Under the pieces are notes generated by a model, which did no database searches, was not told the DNA's origin, and saw only the letters and a program-made list of their open reading frames with translations. The position numbers were made by a program, and so were the translations under genes. From positions 124,140-188,139 of the forward strand of contig WRAS01000001.1 in assembly GCA_009780065.1 (NCBI GenBank): DNA of 64,000 nucleotides, given 5' to 3'. This document shows positions 7,362-17,410 of the stretch, in pieces. The number at the start of each line of letters is the position of its first letter. The stretch's first letter is position 1. The DNA is from Bacillota bacterium (GTDB lineage: Bacteria > Bacillota > Clostridia > Christensenellales > UBA1242).

Positions 7362-10300
7362 TTATTCTTGCTCTGGCAGATTACGCTCTAATTTTTTTCG
7401 TTGTCTTTCGGCATGTAACCTTGCTTCCTCAAACAACCTTTCTGCGGCTTCTGGATTTACTTTTAAAAGGGAACTGTAACGTGTTTCTTTCATCAGAAAT
7501 TCACGGAAATCTTCGGTTGGGGGTTTGCTGTCAATCTTTAATCCATACTCTGGACTGCGTCTGTACATTGTCCAATAGCCGCATGCAACGGCGTCCTTCA
7601 TTTGTTTCATACTTTGTGACATGTCAATACCGTGGTTTATACATGTTGCATATGCGATTAACACGGATGGACCCCTGTGCGCTTCGGCTTCCTTGATTGC
7701 GTTTAATGTCTGGGCATAGTTCGCACCAATTGCAATTTGTGCGATATACACATTGTCATAATTCATGGCAATAAGACCCAGGTCTTTTTTATTGGTTGGT
7801 TTTCCGCCTGCCGCGAATTTTGCGATGGCACCCGCTGGGGTTGCTTTTGATTGCTGACCGCCTGTGTTGGAATAGACCTCGGTATCTAGGACCAGAATAT
7901 TAACATCCTCGTTCTGGGCGATTACATGATCCAAACCGCCATATCCAATGTCATACGCCCAACCGTCTCCGCCCATAATCCACACGGATTTTTTGTCCAA
8001 TACATCGGCACGCGCAATAATTTCTTTGGCGCCAGTAGGTCTTTGCGTTTTAAGGTGTGCCAGCAGTTCATCAATCGCAACATCGTTTTCGTTTGCATCT
8101 TCCAGAGTTTCCAGATATTTCGCCGCTTTGTCATCGCCAGAGTCTGCAAGGGTCTTTACGTGTTTAATAACTTCATCACGTCGTAAATCATAGGCAAGTC
8201 GTATCCCATGACCGAACTCGGCAGTGTCCTCGAATAGACTGTTTGCCCAGGATGGGCCACGGCCATTTTCATCTTTTGTGTATGGACAGACAGGGGAGGA
8301 ACCGCCGTAGATACTGGTACAACCGGTTGCGTTGGCGATAATCATGCGTTTTCCGAACAATTGACTAATCAACTTTATATACGGCGTCTGGCCGCAACCC
8401 GCACATGCGCCGCTGAATTCAAAATAAGGTTTCAAAAATTGTGAATTTTTTATATTTGTTGGATTGACATCTGGATATGGAATGGTCTTTGTGAATTCAT
8501 AATTTTTGCGCTCATCAATTTGGTTAAAGTCCACCATTTTCAACGCCTTTTCTTTGGACGGGCAAACATTCACACACACACCACAACCGGTACAGTCTTC
8601 TTGGTTAAGTTGTAACCGATATTGTTTATCCGCAAAGCCACCTGTCGCGTTCAATGTAACGAAATCTTTCGGGGCCTGTTGTACTTGTTTATTATCCAAT
8701 AAATGTGGTCGAATTGTCGCATGCGGACATGCTGCAACGCATTGGTTACATTGGATACAATTTTCGTGAAGCCATTTAGGCAGCGTGGTTGCAATGTTTC
8801 GTTTTTCGAATTGACTGGTGCCTGTTGGAACGCGTCCATCTGGCGAGAAGGAAGACACAGGTAATTCATCCCCGCGAAGGGTATTCACAAGATGACAAAA
8901 TTCATTATAGTATTTGTCCTTGCTTGGTTTCTTTTCTTTGGCAATTTCAATTTGCGCCCATGACCCAGGAATTTCGAACCTTTCAATAGAACTGTCGGCC
9001 GAGTCAATGGCGTCATAATTCATTTGTAAAACTGCTTCGCCTTTTTTGCCGTAACTGGCTTTGGCGGCGGCTTTCATGAATTCCTTGGCTTGCTTAAATG
9101 GTACAACGTTTGCCAGTTTAAAAAACGCCGCCTGCATAATTGTATTGATACGGAATTTAAGACCCAAATCATGGGCAATCTTGTATGCATTAATTGTGTA
9201 AAAGTTTATGTTTTTTGTTGCCAAGATTCTTTTTACATTGTTTGGAAGGATTTTTTCCAACTCGGTTTTGGTGTATGTGGTATTCAACAGGAAAGTCCCG
9301 CTGTCCTTGATACCGCCCAGCATATCAAAGCGGTTCAAAAACGATTGATTGTGACAAGCAACGAATGACGGGTTTTTTACCAGATACGCACTCTTGATTT
9401 GGTCTTTACCAAAACGCAGGTGAGATATCGTCGTTGAGCCAGATTTTTTACTATCGAACACAAAATAACCTTGAGCGTACATGTTTGTGTTGTCACCAAT
9501 AATTGAGACACTGTTACGTGTTGCGGAGACTGTACCGTCACTACCAAGTCCATAGAACACATAACCGCCGCTTTCCACCAATTCTGGAAAATGCTTTGTT
9601 TCCAGATTTGTATGTGTGACATCATCATTAATTCCCACGGTAAAGTGTGTCCGTGGAGATTCCGTAGACATATTTTCGTATATTGTTGCAACGATGTCTG
9701 GGGTGAATTCTTTGCTTGACAGTCCATAACGCCCAGCCAGAGTTTTAATGTGTGTAATCTTTGATTCAAACAATGCGGTGCAAACATCTGTGTACAGCGG
9801 ATCACCCAATGCGCCATTCTCCTTTGTGCGATCAAGTACGGTAATAACTTGGGTAGATGTTGGAAGCGCAGCCACAAAAGCGGCGGCATTAAATGGACGA
9901 TATAAACGAACCTTTAATAATCCATAATCCGCGCCATTTGCATTTAGTTTTGTAATTGTTTCCTCGATTGTTTCACAGCCCGAACCCATTGCAATAACCA
10001 CATGCTTTGCGTTTGGATCGCCGACATATTCAAACGGTGCATAATTTTTGCCGACCAGTTTATTCACCTTGGTCATATATGATTCCACAATATCGTAAAT
10101 AGCGGCGACGTGCTTGTTACATGCCTCGCGATTTTGAAAGTACGTGTCTGGGTTCTGTGCGGTGCCGGCCTGGTGCGGGAACAGTGGGTTCAGGGCACGA
10201 CTGCGGAATTCCTGTAACTTCTTTTGATTGACCAATTTAAGCATCGCGGCGTCCGAAATAGACACAACCTTGTTTAACTCGTGACTGGTACGGAACCCAT

Positions 10301-10823
10301 CAAAGAAATGCAGGAAAGGGTAACTTGCCTCTATCGTTGCAAGGTGTGCGACCAGAGCCATGTCTTGGGCTTCTTGGACACTGTTGGATGATAACATTGC
10401 AAAACCCGTCGAACGTGTGCTGTAAATATCGCTGTGATCGCCAAAGATACTTAATGCATGACTGGCAAGTGATCGCGCGGAAACATGAATAACACACGGC
10501 AACAATTCACCCACGATTTTGTACATATTCGGAATCATTAATAATAATCCCTGAGACGCCGTAAAAGTCGTGGACAACGCCCCTGCCGCCGCCAACCCAT
10601 GCAATGCGCCCGCCGCACCCGCCTCGGATTGATATTGCACGACACGCGGTACGTTTCCAAATACATTGGGTTGCCCCTTTGCCATCCATGCATCACAATA
10701 TTCCGCCATATCGGATGATGGTGTAATCGGATATATCGCCGCCGCCTCAGACAGGGCATATGCCACCGAACTGGCTGCCCAGTTTCCATTGATTGTCTTC
10801 ATTTGTTTTTTATTATTTCCCAT
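7362..10823 (-). CDS. nifJ: Pyruvate:ferredoxin (flavodoxin) oxidoreductase
   Basis: 1153 residues, a single-chain PFOR. It oxidatively decarboxylates pyruvate to acetyl-CoA and CO2, reducing ferredoxin. Domains in order: pyrimidine-binding domain from the N-terminus (YPITPSSDMAEYCD near 36), domain II/III, a two-cluster ferredoxin domain near 690-770 (CIQCNQCVAACP and CTGCGVCVNVCP), and a C-terminal thiamine diphosphate domain with CAGCGQTPY, GDGWAYDIGYGGLDH and NTGGQQSKATP. The end (EYGLKIDSK) resembles the usual PFOR C-terminal segment. A TAAAAT -10 ends six bases before the ATG, so this major catabolic gene seems leaderless. It converges on the phosphatase gene. Confidence 0.97.
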   Translation of the reverse strand: MGNNKKQMKTINGNWAASSVAYALSEAAAIYPITPSSDMAEYCDAWMAKGQPNVFGNVPRVVQYQSEAGAAGALHGLAAAGALSTTFTASQGLLLMIPNMYKIVGELLPCVIHVSARSLASHALSIFGDHSDIYSTRSTGFAMLSSNSVQEAQDMALVAHLATIEASYPFLHFFDGFRTSHELNKVVSISDAAMLKLVNQKKLQEFRSRALNPLFPHQAGTAQNPDTYFQNREACNKHVAAIYDIVESYMTKVNKLVGKNYAPFEYVGDPNAKHVVIAMGSGCETIEETITKLNANGADYGLLKVRLYRPFNAAAFVAALPTSTQVITVLDRTKENGALGDPLYTDVCTALFESKITHIKTLAGRYGLSSKEFTPDIVATIYENMSTESPRTHFTVGINDDVTHTNLETKHFPELVESGGYVFYGLGSDGTVSATRNSVSIIGDNTNMYAQGYFVFDSKKSGSTTISHLRFGKDQIKSAYLVKNPSFVACHNQSFLNRFDMLGGIKDSGTFLLNTTYTKTELEKILPNNVKRILATKNINFYTINAYKIAHDLGLKFRINTIMQAAFFKLANVVPFKQAKEFMKAAAKASYGKKGEAVLQMNYDAIDSADSSIERFEIPGSWAQIEIAKEKKPSKDKYYNEFCHLVNTLRGDELPVSSFSPDGRVPTGTSQFEKRNIATTLPKWLHENCIQCNQCVAACPHATIRPHLLDNKQVQQAPKDFVTLNATGGFADKQYRLQLNQEDCTGCGVCVNVCPSKEKALKMVDFNQIDERKNYEFTKTIPYPDVNPTNIKNSQFLKPYFEFSGACAGCGQTPYIKLISQLFGKRMIIANATGCTSIYGGSSPVCPYTKDENGRGPSWANSLFEDTAEFGHGIRLAYDLRRDEVIKHVKTLADSGDDKAAKYLETLEDANENDVAIDELLAHLKTQRPTGAKEIIARADVLDKKSVWIMGGDGWAYDIGYGGLDHVIAQNEDVNILVLDTEVYSNTGGQQSKATPAGAIAKFAAGGKPTNKKDLGLIAMNYDNVYIAQIAIGANYAQTLNAIKEAEAHRGPSVLIAYATCINHGIDMSQSMKQMKDAVACGYWTMYRRSPEYGLKIDSKPPTEDFREFLMKETRYSSLLKVNPEAAERLFEEARLHAERQRKKLERNLPEQE

Positions 10824-10829
10824 ATGCCC

Positions 10830-10835
10830 ATTTTA
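10830..10835 (-). promoter_or_regulatory. -10 element of nifJ (leaderless)
   Basis: TAAAAT on the minus strand with six bases (GGGCAT) to the ATG at 10823. Confidence 0.55.
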
Positions 10836-10935
10836 ATATAATTAAACACCATATGGCAAACCAATTTGGGAGGGGGATGATACAAATAAAATTTGACATG
10901 CATGAATAAATTGTTGCAATAAAACAGGGAGTCAA

Positions 10936-11433
10936 ATGAAATCAAATAAAAAATTGAAGGTGCTTATTAGCATATGTACAACAAAATTAGTTGCTATGTT
11001 AGGAATCATGTGGGTCATTTTCTTTGTGTTGAGTCTAAATTATTCATCAAGAATAGATTGGATTTTTGCGTTGTTAACAGTGCTTCTTCTTTTAGGATTT
11101 TTAGTCTTACTTGCTATTGTTTTGTATTTGGTAAAACAAAGAGAGGAAACAAAAGGAGAAAAAAATGAATCAAGCAAAAAAATGAAAATTCTAACAATAT
11201 TATGTGTTTCGTTGTTAACGATCTGGGTTGCAATTTTTATTGCACTTTTCTTAATGCACAGGCCAGAAGAACTACCGCCGTATATGGGTACAGGTGGGCC
11301 TATGAATAATAGACCTTCTTGGGAAGAAATTTTAGTTTTATTGAGATTTTTCATACCAATCATCATTATTATACTTTTAATGGTTATTACATTTTTGTTG
11401 ATTAAAAAAAGAAAAATAAAAGGAAGAAAATAA
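10936..11433 (+). CDS. Hypothetical integral membrane protein, four transmembrane segments
   Basis: 165 residues with four hydrophobic segments at about 18-36, 44-66, 84-107 and 133-155, separated by a lysine-rich cytoplasmic loop (70-83) and an extracytoplasmic proline-rich loop (109-127, PEELPPYMGTGG). Ends in a basic KKRKIKGRK tail. No family recognised. The start is fixed by GGGAG four bases upstream of ATG. A TTGACA lies about 40 bases upstream but I do not see a convincing -10 at ideal spacing. Confidence 0.7.
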   Translation: MKSNKKLKVLISICTTKLVAMLGIMWVIFFVLSLNYSSRIDWIFALLTVLLLLGFLVLLAIVLYLVKQREETKGEKNESSKKMKILTILCVSLLTIWVAIFIALFLMHRPEELPPYMGTGGPMNNRPSWEEILVLLRFFIPIIIIILLMVITFLLIKKRKIKGRK

Positions 11434-11441
11434 GGAGACAA

Positions 11442-11507
11442 ATGGGTAATAAAAAAATGCGATGTTATCTATTTTGGTTTGCAACCCGACATAGCAGCGC
11501 GTCTTGA
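11442..11507 (+). CDS. Possible 21-residue leader peptide
   Basis: A small open frame beginning ATGGGTAAT, with GGAG five bases upstream and lying eight bases after the previous stop. It ends inside the left arm of an inverted repeat (11499-11517). It could be a leader peptide or a remnant of a lost gene; there is no homology evidence. Confidence 0.22.
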   Translation: MGNKKMRCYLFWFATRHSSAS

Positions 11508-11517
11508 AACAAGACGC
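11499..11517 (+). repeat. Inverted repeat, 8-bp arms
   Basis: GCGTCTTG, loop AAA, CAAGACGC: a stable hairpin but without a following T-run, so not a standard terminator. The rest of 11434-11696 has a second loose inverted pair (AGCAGAAA near 11539 and TTTCTGCT near 11568) and no credible longer gene. Confidence 0.5.
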
Positions 11518-11696
11518 ATAGGAATAAATAGGAGTATAGCAGAAACATCTATGTTACACATCCCACTTTCTGCTGATCAAGGTGAACATAAGTTATCTTT
11601 TAGTTTTTTCTTTTATTTAAACTTATCCAATGGGCAATTTCTAATAGTTCGGTCAAATATTGTTGTTTTAACGATAATTTAATTTAGGAGGAATCT

Positions 11697-12393
11697 ATGA
11701 AAAAACATTTAAGAAAACTGGCAATTTTTGCTTTGCTACTTGTCTTTGCATTAACACCATTTATCTTCTCGATTGGAAAAAGCGAAACACGAAATGTTTT
11801 AGCGAATACACGAAATTTAGTAATTGATTCGAATTGTATAGATTGCGAATGTATAGAATGTTTTTGTAAAGATTGTTGTGTAAATGATAATAACATCATT
11901 CGTGGTGGATATCACATTGATGATATACGACAAATAGTCGGTGTGCAATCATACATGCAACTACAACCACGTGAAATTGTGCGTATGCATACGATTGATG
12001 GCTATATAAAAACCTATGAAAACGCACTATCATTGGATGTTGTTGAATCTCGTTCTAATTTGTATCGTTGTACATAATTGGGGTAATGATGGCTCGCCAA
12101 ATGTTGCGCCATTTATGGGGCGCGTTGTTGGATTGGTTCTGGATGCTTCGGTACATTCCAGTTTTGCTTTCCCAGATGCCATATTGTTGGCGGGAACATT
12201 AACAGGTAGCCAACTGGATAACTTTGGTCGTGAATTCATGCAATGGGCAGGCAGGGTAGTGGGTAACAGCGAAACCTTTAGCGCGGATATAGAATCAAGG
12301 TTATACGAGATGATACAACGTGTCGAGCGTGAATGGATACAAAATACCAGTGATTTCTTGCAATGGTTGAATGCACAAGTGCTGCATTATTGA
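11697..12393 (+). pseudogene. Secreted protein with cysteine cluster, apparently frameshifted
   Basis: The first frame (11697-12077, AGGAGGAA ribosome-binding site) starts with a clear signal peptide (MKKHLRKLAIFALLLVFALT) and carries a CIDCECIECFCKDCC cluster near residues 47-61 with seven cysteines. It then stops at 12077. The +1 frame is open from 12010 to 12393 and continues with protein-like sequence but has no ribosome-binding site for its first ATG at 12016. The simplest reading is one ~230-residue exported protein split by a one-base change between about 12010 and 12077. Sequencing error, true decay or programmed shifting are all possible; no slippery heptamer is obvious. Function unknown. 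Confidence 0.5.
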
Positions 12394-12456
12394 AACCTTG
12401 TTGCTTTAAAATAAAGACTTGCTATCTAATAAAGATGGTTGATTTGCAAATACTAA

Positions 12457-12486
12457 TTGACAATTCGGTTTTGGCTTTGATAGAAT
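12457..12486 (+). promoter_or_regulatory. Sigma-70-type promoter of the large surface protein gene
   Basis: TTGACA at 12457-12462, an 18-base spacer and TAGAAT at 12481-12486. It gives a leader of about 25 bases containing AAGGAG at 12509-12514. This is one of the clearly leadered promoters in the window. Confidence 0.75.
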
Positions 12487-12518
12487 GGTGGATACGTATT
12501 GTTAAAAAGAAGGAGTAG

Positions 12519-15500
12519 GTGAATCAAATGAAAAAGTTTACCGCACTTGTGATTGGTACATTGATTGCGATATCAGGTTTGTTTGCGATTATGTTAACAC
12601 CATTTCATGCACCCAATTTTGTAAGGGCGAACCCAGGGGGTTTCGTACCGTTTTCTCTGTTTGATCATGAACTAAGAACCAATATGAGAATCGAGAATCT
12701 TCCGCGTCGTACTGCAACGGTGGGCGAGGCTATTGGTTTGCCGACAACTACCGCAGATTTCTTGTTGGTCAGAACCAGCGGAGCCCGTGACTTTATCGTT
12801 GGATCCAGCAACGGTGTTTTCGGCGCAATACCAACCACATTTACATATGCGGGGAATTACGAATTCCGATTCTATAATGAAATCACCGCATTAATGACCG
12901 AGGACATGTTGCTTGATCGTGCATATGCAACTTTTATTGCACCATTCCACACATACACAGTAACAGTTACCCAGAACGAGTTTTCATTCACACTTCCAGA
13001 GAACTGTGGCGAAAGATGGGAAAGAGTAACAAACACAGCAAACCCATACTATGTAATGAACCGTGTTAACTTTGCATCTGTTCCAACTGTTTCTGTTGCA
13101 CATCTTCCAATTACATTGCCATTACCAACATCTTTTGTTGACAGAAACGGTAATGACCTTTTCCTTACACGAAGAACAATCGAAGGCAGATGGGAAGTCC
13201 CAAACCTTAGACTTCTTGAAAATTTATACCGTGACCAAATTACCGCAAACCAAGCGGCATACGATGCATTGGACACATTGGGTCGTCTTGACTGGTTAAA
13301 ACAACGCGTCTTTGAAGATACAGTTGTTCGTTTTTATGGTAATGATGGTGAGATTAACAACGTGGCAGGCACATCCGGCGTACCTCTTTCTGTTGCAGGT
13401 GTTACAAGCCCGCTTACAAGAACATTTATTCCGGAAATGGCATCTACATTGTACTATGCAGAATTTACATTCAACGCAAATGGTCTTGGAATTGACGTAG
13501 GTTCATTCAGAACGCGTAATATTAACGTGGAAAATATTGGTGATGCTGACGCAGTTGCAAGGGCAAGAGGTTGGGAGGGTACACCTGCAAACGACCAAAT
13601 TCGTTTTGACTTTATGCCTTCTGTTCCATTTGCACCACCTGGTGTGCAACTTGGAGTCGAAGTTGAACTTCCACGTCCAACTGTTAATGTTTCTACAGAA
13701 ACAGACCGTGACAGCAACCGATACAGCCCAGTAAGATTCAACAGTACAGAAACAGCACCAAGTTTCACATTCATCGTTGCCGAAATTCTACGTGATGGCA
13801 GTCAAGAGTGGGAAACAGCAGTTGACATCGATGGTAACTATTTCGATTTCATCACAGACTTCCGTTTTACACCAACCGAACTTGGTGAATACAGATTCTG
13901 GTACTTTACAACTACATTGCTTGGTGGTGGTTTCGATCACTCGCAACTTAGTGACGTTGTTGTGGCACAAAACGCGCAAGGTGTATGGGTCCACCCAAAT
14001 AACGCCCCAGCAAGAGCGACCACTTTCATGAGATACATGCCATTTGGTAGGTTATTTGTGCGTAGCAACACAGTTGCCCCACTTATTCAATGGACAGGTG
14101 AATTTAATTACACAACCGCAGGTAACGCAGTAACCAGACCAGACGTCGGAATCAGTTACGCTGGAAACACACCTATTAATTTCGAATCTGCACCGGATTA
14201 TGCAAGATACCTTCCAGGTACAGGTGCAAACAGCAGAACACAAATCGCATCTACACAAATTGGTGTGGGTGACAGAAACGAAAACCGTCTTATTCTACCG
14301 GCTCTTCTTGGTCACACAAACAACCCAAACATGAGTTCACGTGACCTAACATACTCTGTAACTATCCGAAGAATTGTCGAGGGTCAACAACACCGTGACA
14401 GCGTCACATTCGCATCCAATATCGTTGCTCCAAGTGGTTCAAGTTTCTTCTATGACAACACAAGCCGTCTTGAAATTATATTTAACGCGGGGGTAATTAG
14501 TTTCGTAAACGGTTACCAACGTGACACAAACGGAATGCCGACTGGCATACCTAATACTGGTGTTATTACGGCAGAACTTGCTCCAACTGGTTCAATTGAA
14601 ACGCGTTACGACATAACTGTCTTCGCGCGTGACGAGCGCATCGGCGAGGGTGCAGGTATGGGTCTTCCAAGTGGTCAATTGTTCTACTCGTTCGTAGTTG
14701 TTCCAGTCAGCCAGTACAACATGGATGACGAAGTTCCAACATTCCCAAGTGGAATCTTGCTTCGCCAGACCGAGTACTACCAAGACGACACAATTTCTTT
14801 CCGTCAAGTAAACCCAAGTGACCAGTTCACAGACGACAGAAACATTGCAATTTCATATATTCTTTCATTCCCATTCAATGGTGGAACTGAATTTGCGGAC
14901 ATCACAGATTATGCAGAAATCGTGGGTGGATTCGTGGAACTTCCATTGGTTGCGGGTTCCAGTGACATTGCGGACTTGCTTCTTGAGGCACTTAATGATG
15001 CAGATGGGTTTCTTGAGGTAACATTGTTCGCGGTTGCAAGAAACTATTTCGCACTGAAAAACAATTTCCAGTTTGATGCAACTGCATTAACTCAGGAATC
15101 TGGAATTGCATATGTAACCGCAAACTTTAGATTATACAGTTTACAGTTTGGTTATGCGGCTCTTATTCTTGCGGATTACACAACAGGTGTACAAACAGAA
15201 TGGGACGAACAAGAATGGGACGATGCGGTAGAAGATGCAAACCTTGCAAACCCAGAGGGCATCCAACAATACCACCGTGTATACATTCCTGCATTCCACT
15301 TTATGTACGATACGCTTCCTGCAAATGCCCAAGATGGTATTGCAACTACAATCACATTCGAGATTGTTCAACCAATCAGCGGCAGAGTAATCAGCCCAAC
15401 GCGTGGTTCATGGCAAGGTCTTTTGACAGATGACGAATCACGTGAAATATCTGGCCTTTCATTCGTGCCAAACGAAGTTGGTGCACACACACTTGTTGTT

Positions 15501-17234
15501 CGTGTAACAAACGCAGGTGGTAACATTTCTGTATTCAAAGCCACAATCCTTGTGTTCGGTGTACCACACTACAGCGTGGGAATCATCGGTGGGGTAGAAA
15601 GCATGGTGGTAGGTCAGAACGTGTCTCTTCCAACAATTGTTATTACAATCGCAGGACGCGAATTCAGAACCAACAGCAGTAATCAAGTTGTTACCGCAGC
15701 ACCAATCACAGTGGGCTTGGTAACATTCCCAGCAGGCACAGTTGTAGGTAACTATAGCATTTGGGGTGAAAGCCAAGGTGGTCAGCCGGTTACGCATAAC
15801 AACAACCGATTTACACCAACTGAAGCCGGTACGTTCTCGTTTGAATTTGACATTAACATTAACATGGTAACACTCGCGTCTCTTGTACAAGGTGTTAATC
15901 CAGCCCGTGCAATCAACCCAACCGTTACGCACAGAATCGTGGTATCTCAACTTAGAGACGGTGATGTTGCGGTGGTTCTTGATGGTTCAAGATACTTGTC
16001 ATTGTTTGCAGACCTTCGTGATAACGCACTTGTTGGTTCAATTATTGACTCTGATGGTAACGTGATACCAACACCACCATCTGGTGCAATTCCTCCAACA
16101 GGCAGAATTATTACCGCAGATAACCTTCTTACACAATTTACTCCTGTGGGTGGTTCAGTTGGTGGAGAATTCCCACTCAGTGACGCACAACTAGAGCGTG
16201 GTTTGAGACAACTTACAGACAGTGCAAATGCACCAATCGGTGAATGGGAATATGGTATTATCCTTCTTCCTGACTTCTTTGCGGAAATGAGAAACGGTCT
16301 TGGTGCCCCAGAAGGTTTCAGCGCAAATGTAACACAAAACATTACTGTTCAAGGTCCGCGTGCCCGTGATGGGGAATACCTTCTTGACACAAGAGAAGAT
16401 GATGAATCACGTTTCGTAACACTTCCATCTGGTCAAAGACTATTCTACTTTCAACCACAAGGACGTTTGGATGGAAATGATCTTACAAACGCAGATCCAT
16501 CACTTCGTGCGCAACCTATTAACCGTGATGTCCGTGTAGATGGTATTTACATTATTACTTACACAGTAACGTTCCAAAACGTTACGGCAACACTTGAATT
16601 CCGTATTTCTATCGGGGATGTTGCTGAACCTATCTTTGGGTTCCACACAGGTATTGCCGGTCTTTACGAAGATGACATCTTCAACACAACTTATGTGCTG
16701 AATGAAAACGACCTGTTTATCCTAGACACAAACATTATTCGTGTTGACCCTAACGGTGGTAAGACAGACTTCTCACACTTCTATGTTGCATCTAATATTA
16801 CAATCGAATTCATCCGTCCTACAGACAACTCGACAGTTCCAGTTGGAAGTGGCACATACGATGTTCACAGGTTGCATGCAACTGATGATGATATCAGAAA
16901 TGACCAAATTGCTGCGCAACGTGGTTTTGACGGACGTCAAGAATACAGAATTCGTTTCAACGAAGCAGGTAACTGGAGAATTAATTTCCACATCGAATCC
17001 GAAGCAGGCGTTCCAGCCTTCATGACAAGAACGATTCGTGTTGAAATGGCAACACCAGATACACCGGTTTCACCAGAACAGATATGGGGTATTATTCTTA
17101 TAATCTTCTCTATTGGATTGTTTATTGGTATTGTTGCTTACTTTGTAATTTCTGGACGTAACATAAAGTTCGCTGGACAAACATCAAAAGCAAAAGGTGC
17201 TTCTGCTCCAAAAGAAAAGCCAGACGAAGTATAA
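12519..17234 (+). CDS. Large surface protein, signal peptide plus C-terminal membrane anchor
   Basis: 1571 residues (GTG start; an ATG nine bases later gives spacing of 13 from the AAGGAG, so the exact start is uncertain). After a signal peptide (about residues 4-37) come roughly 1450 residues of beta-rich, cysteine-poor sequence with Ig-like strand patterns such as GAHTLVVRVTNAGGN and GTYEFRF-type endings. One transmembrane helix near 1525-1547 is followed by a lysine-rich tail. There is no LPXTG motif. Codons between about 13.0 and 16.9 kb favour CTT, AAC, TTC, ACA and CGT more uniformly than in neighbours, as expected for a very highly expressed gene. I infer a major envelope or S-layer-like protein; no specific family is recognised. 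Confidence 0.8.
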   Translation: MNQMKKFTALVIGTLIAISGLFAIMLTPFHAPNFVRANPGGFVPFSLFDHELRTNMRIENLPRRTATVGEAIGLPTTTADFLLVRTSGARDFIVGSSNGVFGAIPTTFTYAGNYEFRFYNEITALMTEDMLLDRAYATFIAPFHTYTVTVTQNEFSFTLPENCGERWERVTNTANPYYVMNRVNFASVPTVSVAHLPITLPLPTSFVDRNGNDLFLTRRTIEGRWEVPNLRLLENLYRDQITANQAAYDALDTLGRLDWLKQRVFEDTVVRFYGNDGEINNVAGTSGVPLSVAGVTSPLTRTFIPEMASTLYYAEFTFNANGLGIDVGSFRTRNINVENIGDADAVARARGWEGTPANDQIRFDFMPSVPFAPPGVQLGVEVELPRPTVNVSTETDRDSNRYSPVRFNSTETAPSFTFIVAEILRDGSQEWETAVDIDGNYFDFITDFRFTPTELGEYRFWYFTTTLLGGGFDHSQLSDVVVAQNAQGVWVHPNNAPARATTFMRYMPFGRLFVRSNTVAPLIQWTGEFNYTTAGNAVTRPDVGISYAGNTPINFESAPDYARYLPGTGANSRTQIASTQIGVGDRNENRLILPALLGHTNNPNMSSRDLTYSVTIRRIVEGQQHRDSVTFASNIVAPSGSSFFYDNTSRLEIIFNAGVISFVNGYQRDTNGMPTGIPNTGVITAELAPTGSIETRYDITVFARDERIGEGAGMGLPSGQLFYSFVVVPVSQYNMDDEVPTFPSGILLRQTEYYQDDTISFRQVNPSDQFTDDRNIAISYILSFPFNGGTEFADITDYAEIVGGFVELPLVAGSSDIADLLLEALNDADGFLEVTLFAVARNYFALKNNFQFDATALTQESGIAYVTANFRLYSLQFGYAALILADYTTGVQTEWDEQEWDDAVEDANLANPEGIQQYHRVYIPAFHFMYDTLPANAQDGIATTITFEIVQPISGRVISPTRGSWQGLLTDDESREISGLSFVPNEVGAHTLVVRVTNAGGNISVFKATILVFGVPHYSVGIIGGVESMVVGQNVSLPTIVITIAGREFRTNSSNQVVTAAPITVGLVTFPAGTVVGNYSIWGESQGGQPVTHNNNRFTPTEAGTFSFEFDININMVTLASLVQGVNPARAINPTVTHRIVVSQLRDGDVAVVLDGSRYLSLFADLRDNALVGSIIDSDGNVIPTPPSGAIPPTGRIITADNLLTQFTPVGGSVGGEFPLSDAQLERGLRQLTDSANAPIGEWEYGIILLPDFFAEMRNGLGAPEGFSANVTQNITVQGPRARDGEYLLDTREDDESRFVTLPSGQRLFYFQPQGRLDGNDLTNADPSLRAQPINRDVRVDGIYIITYTVTFQNVTATLEFRISIGDVAEPIFGFHTGIAGLYEDDIFNTTYVLNENDLFILDTNIIRVDPNGGKTDFSHFYVASNITIEFIRPTDNSTVPVGSGTYDVHRLHATDDDIRNDQIAAQRGFDGRQEYRIRFNEAGNWRINFHIESEAGVPAFMTRTIRVEMATPDTPVSPEQIWGIILIIFSIGLFIGIVAYFVISGRNIKFAGQTSKAKGASAPKEKPDEV

Positions 17235-17243
17235 TTGATTAAC

Positions 17244-17271
17244 AAAAAAAGACGCAAGCGCGTCTTTTTTT
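17244..17271 (+). terminator. Rho-independent terminator of surface protein gene
   Basis: GACGC, loop AAGC, GCGTC, extended by flanking A-run and T-run (TTTTTTT). It lies ten bases after the stop codon. Confidence 0.85.
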
Positions 17272-17410
17272 GTTGTGTAAATATGTCAAATGATATATAC
17301 TATTGCTATGTCTAGGAATTATTGTAAGATAATTCTAATAAATGGCAAAGCAAAAATAGCCAAAGAAATGTCGCAGAGTCCGAAAGGAAGCGGCCGAAGG
17401 ATGCATTTTT

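Noticed and set aside
12016..12393. Independent 125-residue gene starting at 12016
   Set aside because: No ribosome-binding site, and its first ~20 residues lie out of frame in the upstream gene; better explained as the downstream half of a frameshifted gene.
12519..17234. Sortase-anchored protein
   Set aside because: The C-terminus lacks LPXTG or a similar signal and carries a transmembrane helix followed by more than 20 basic and polar residues.
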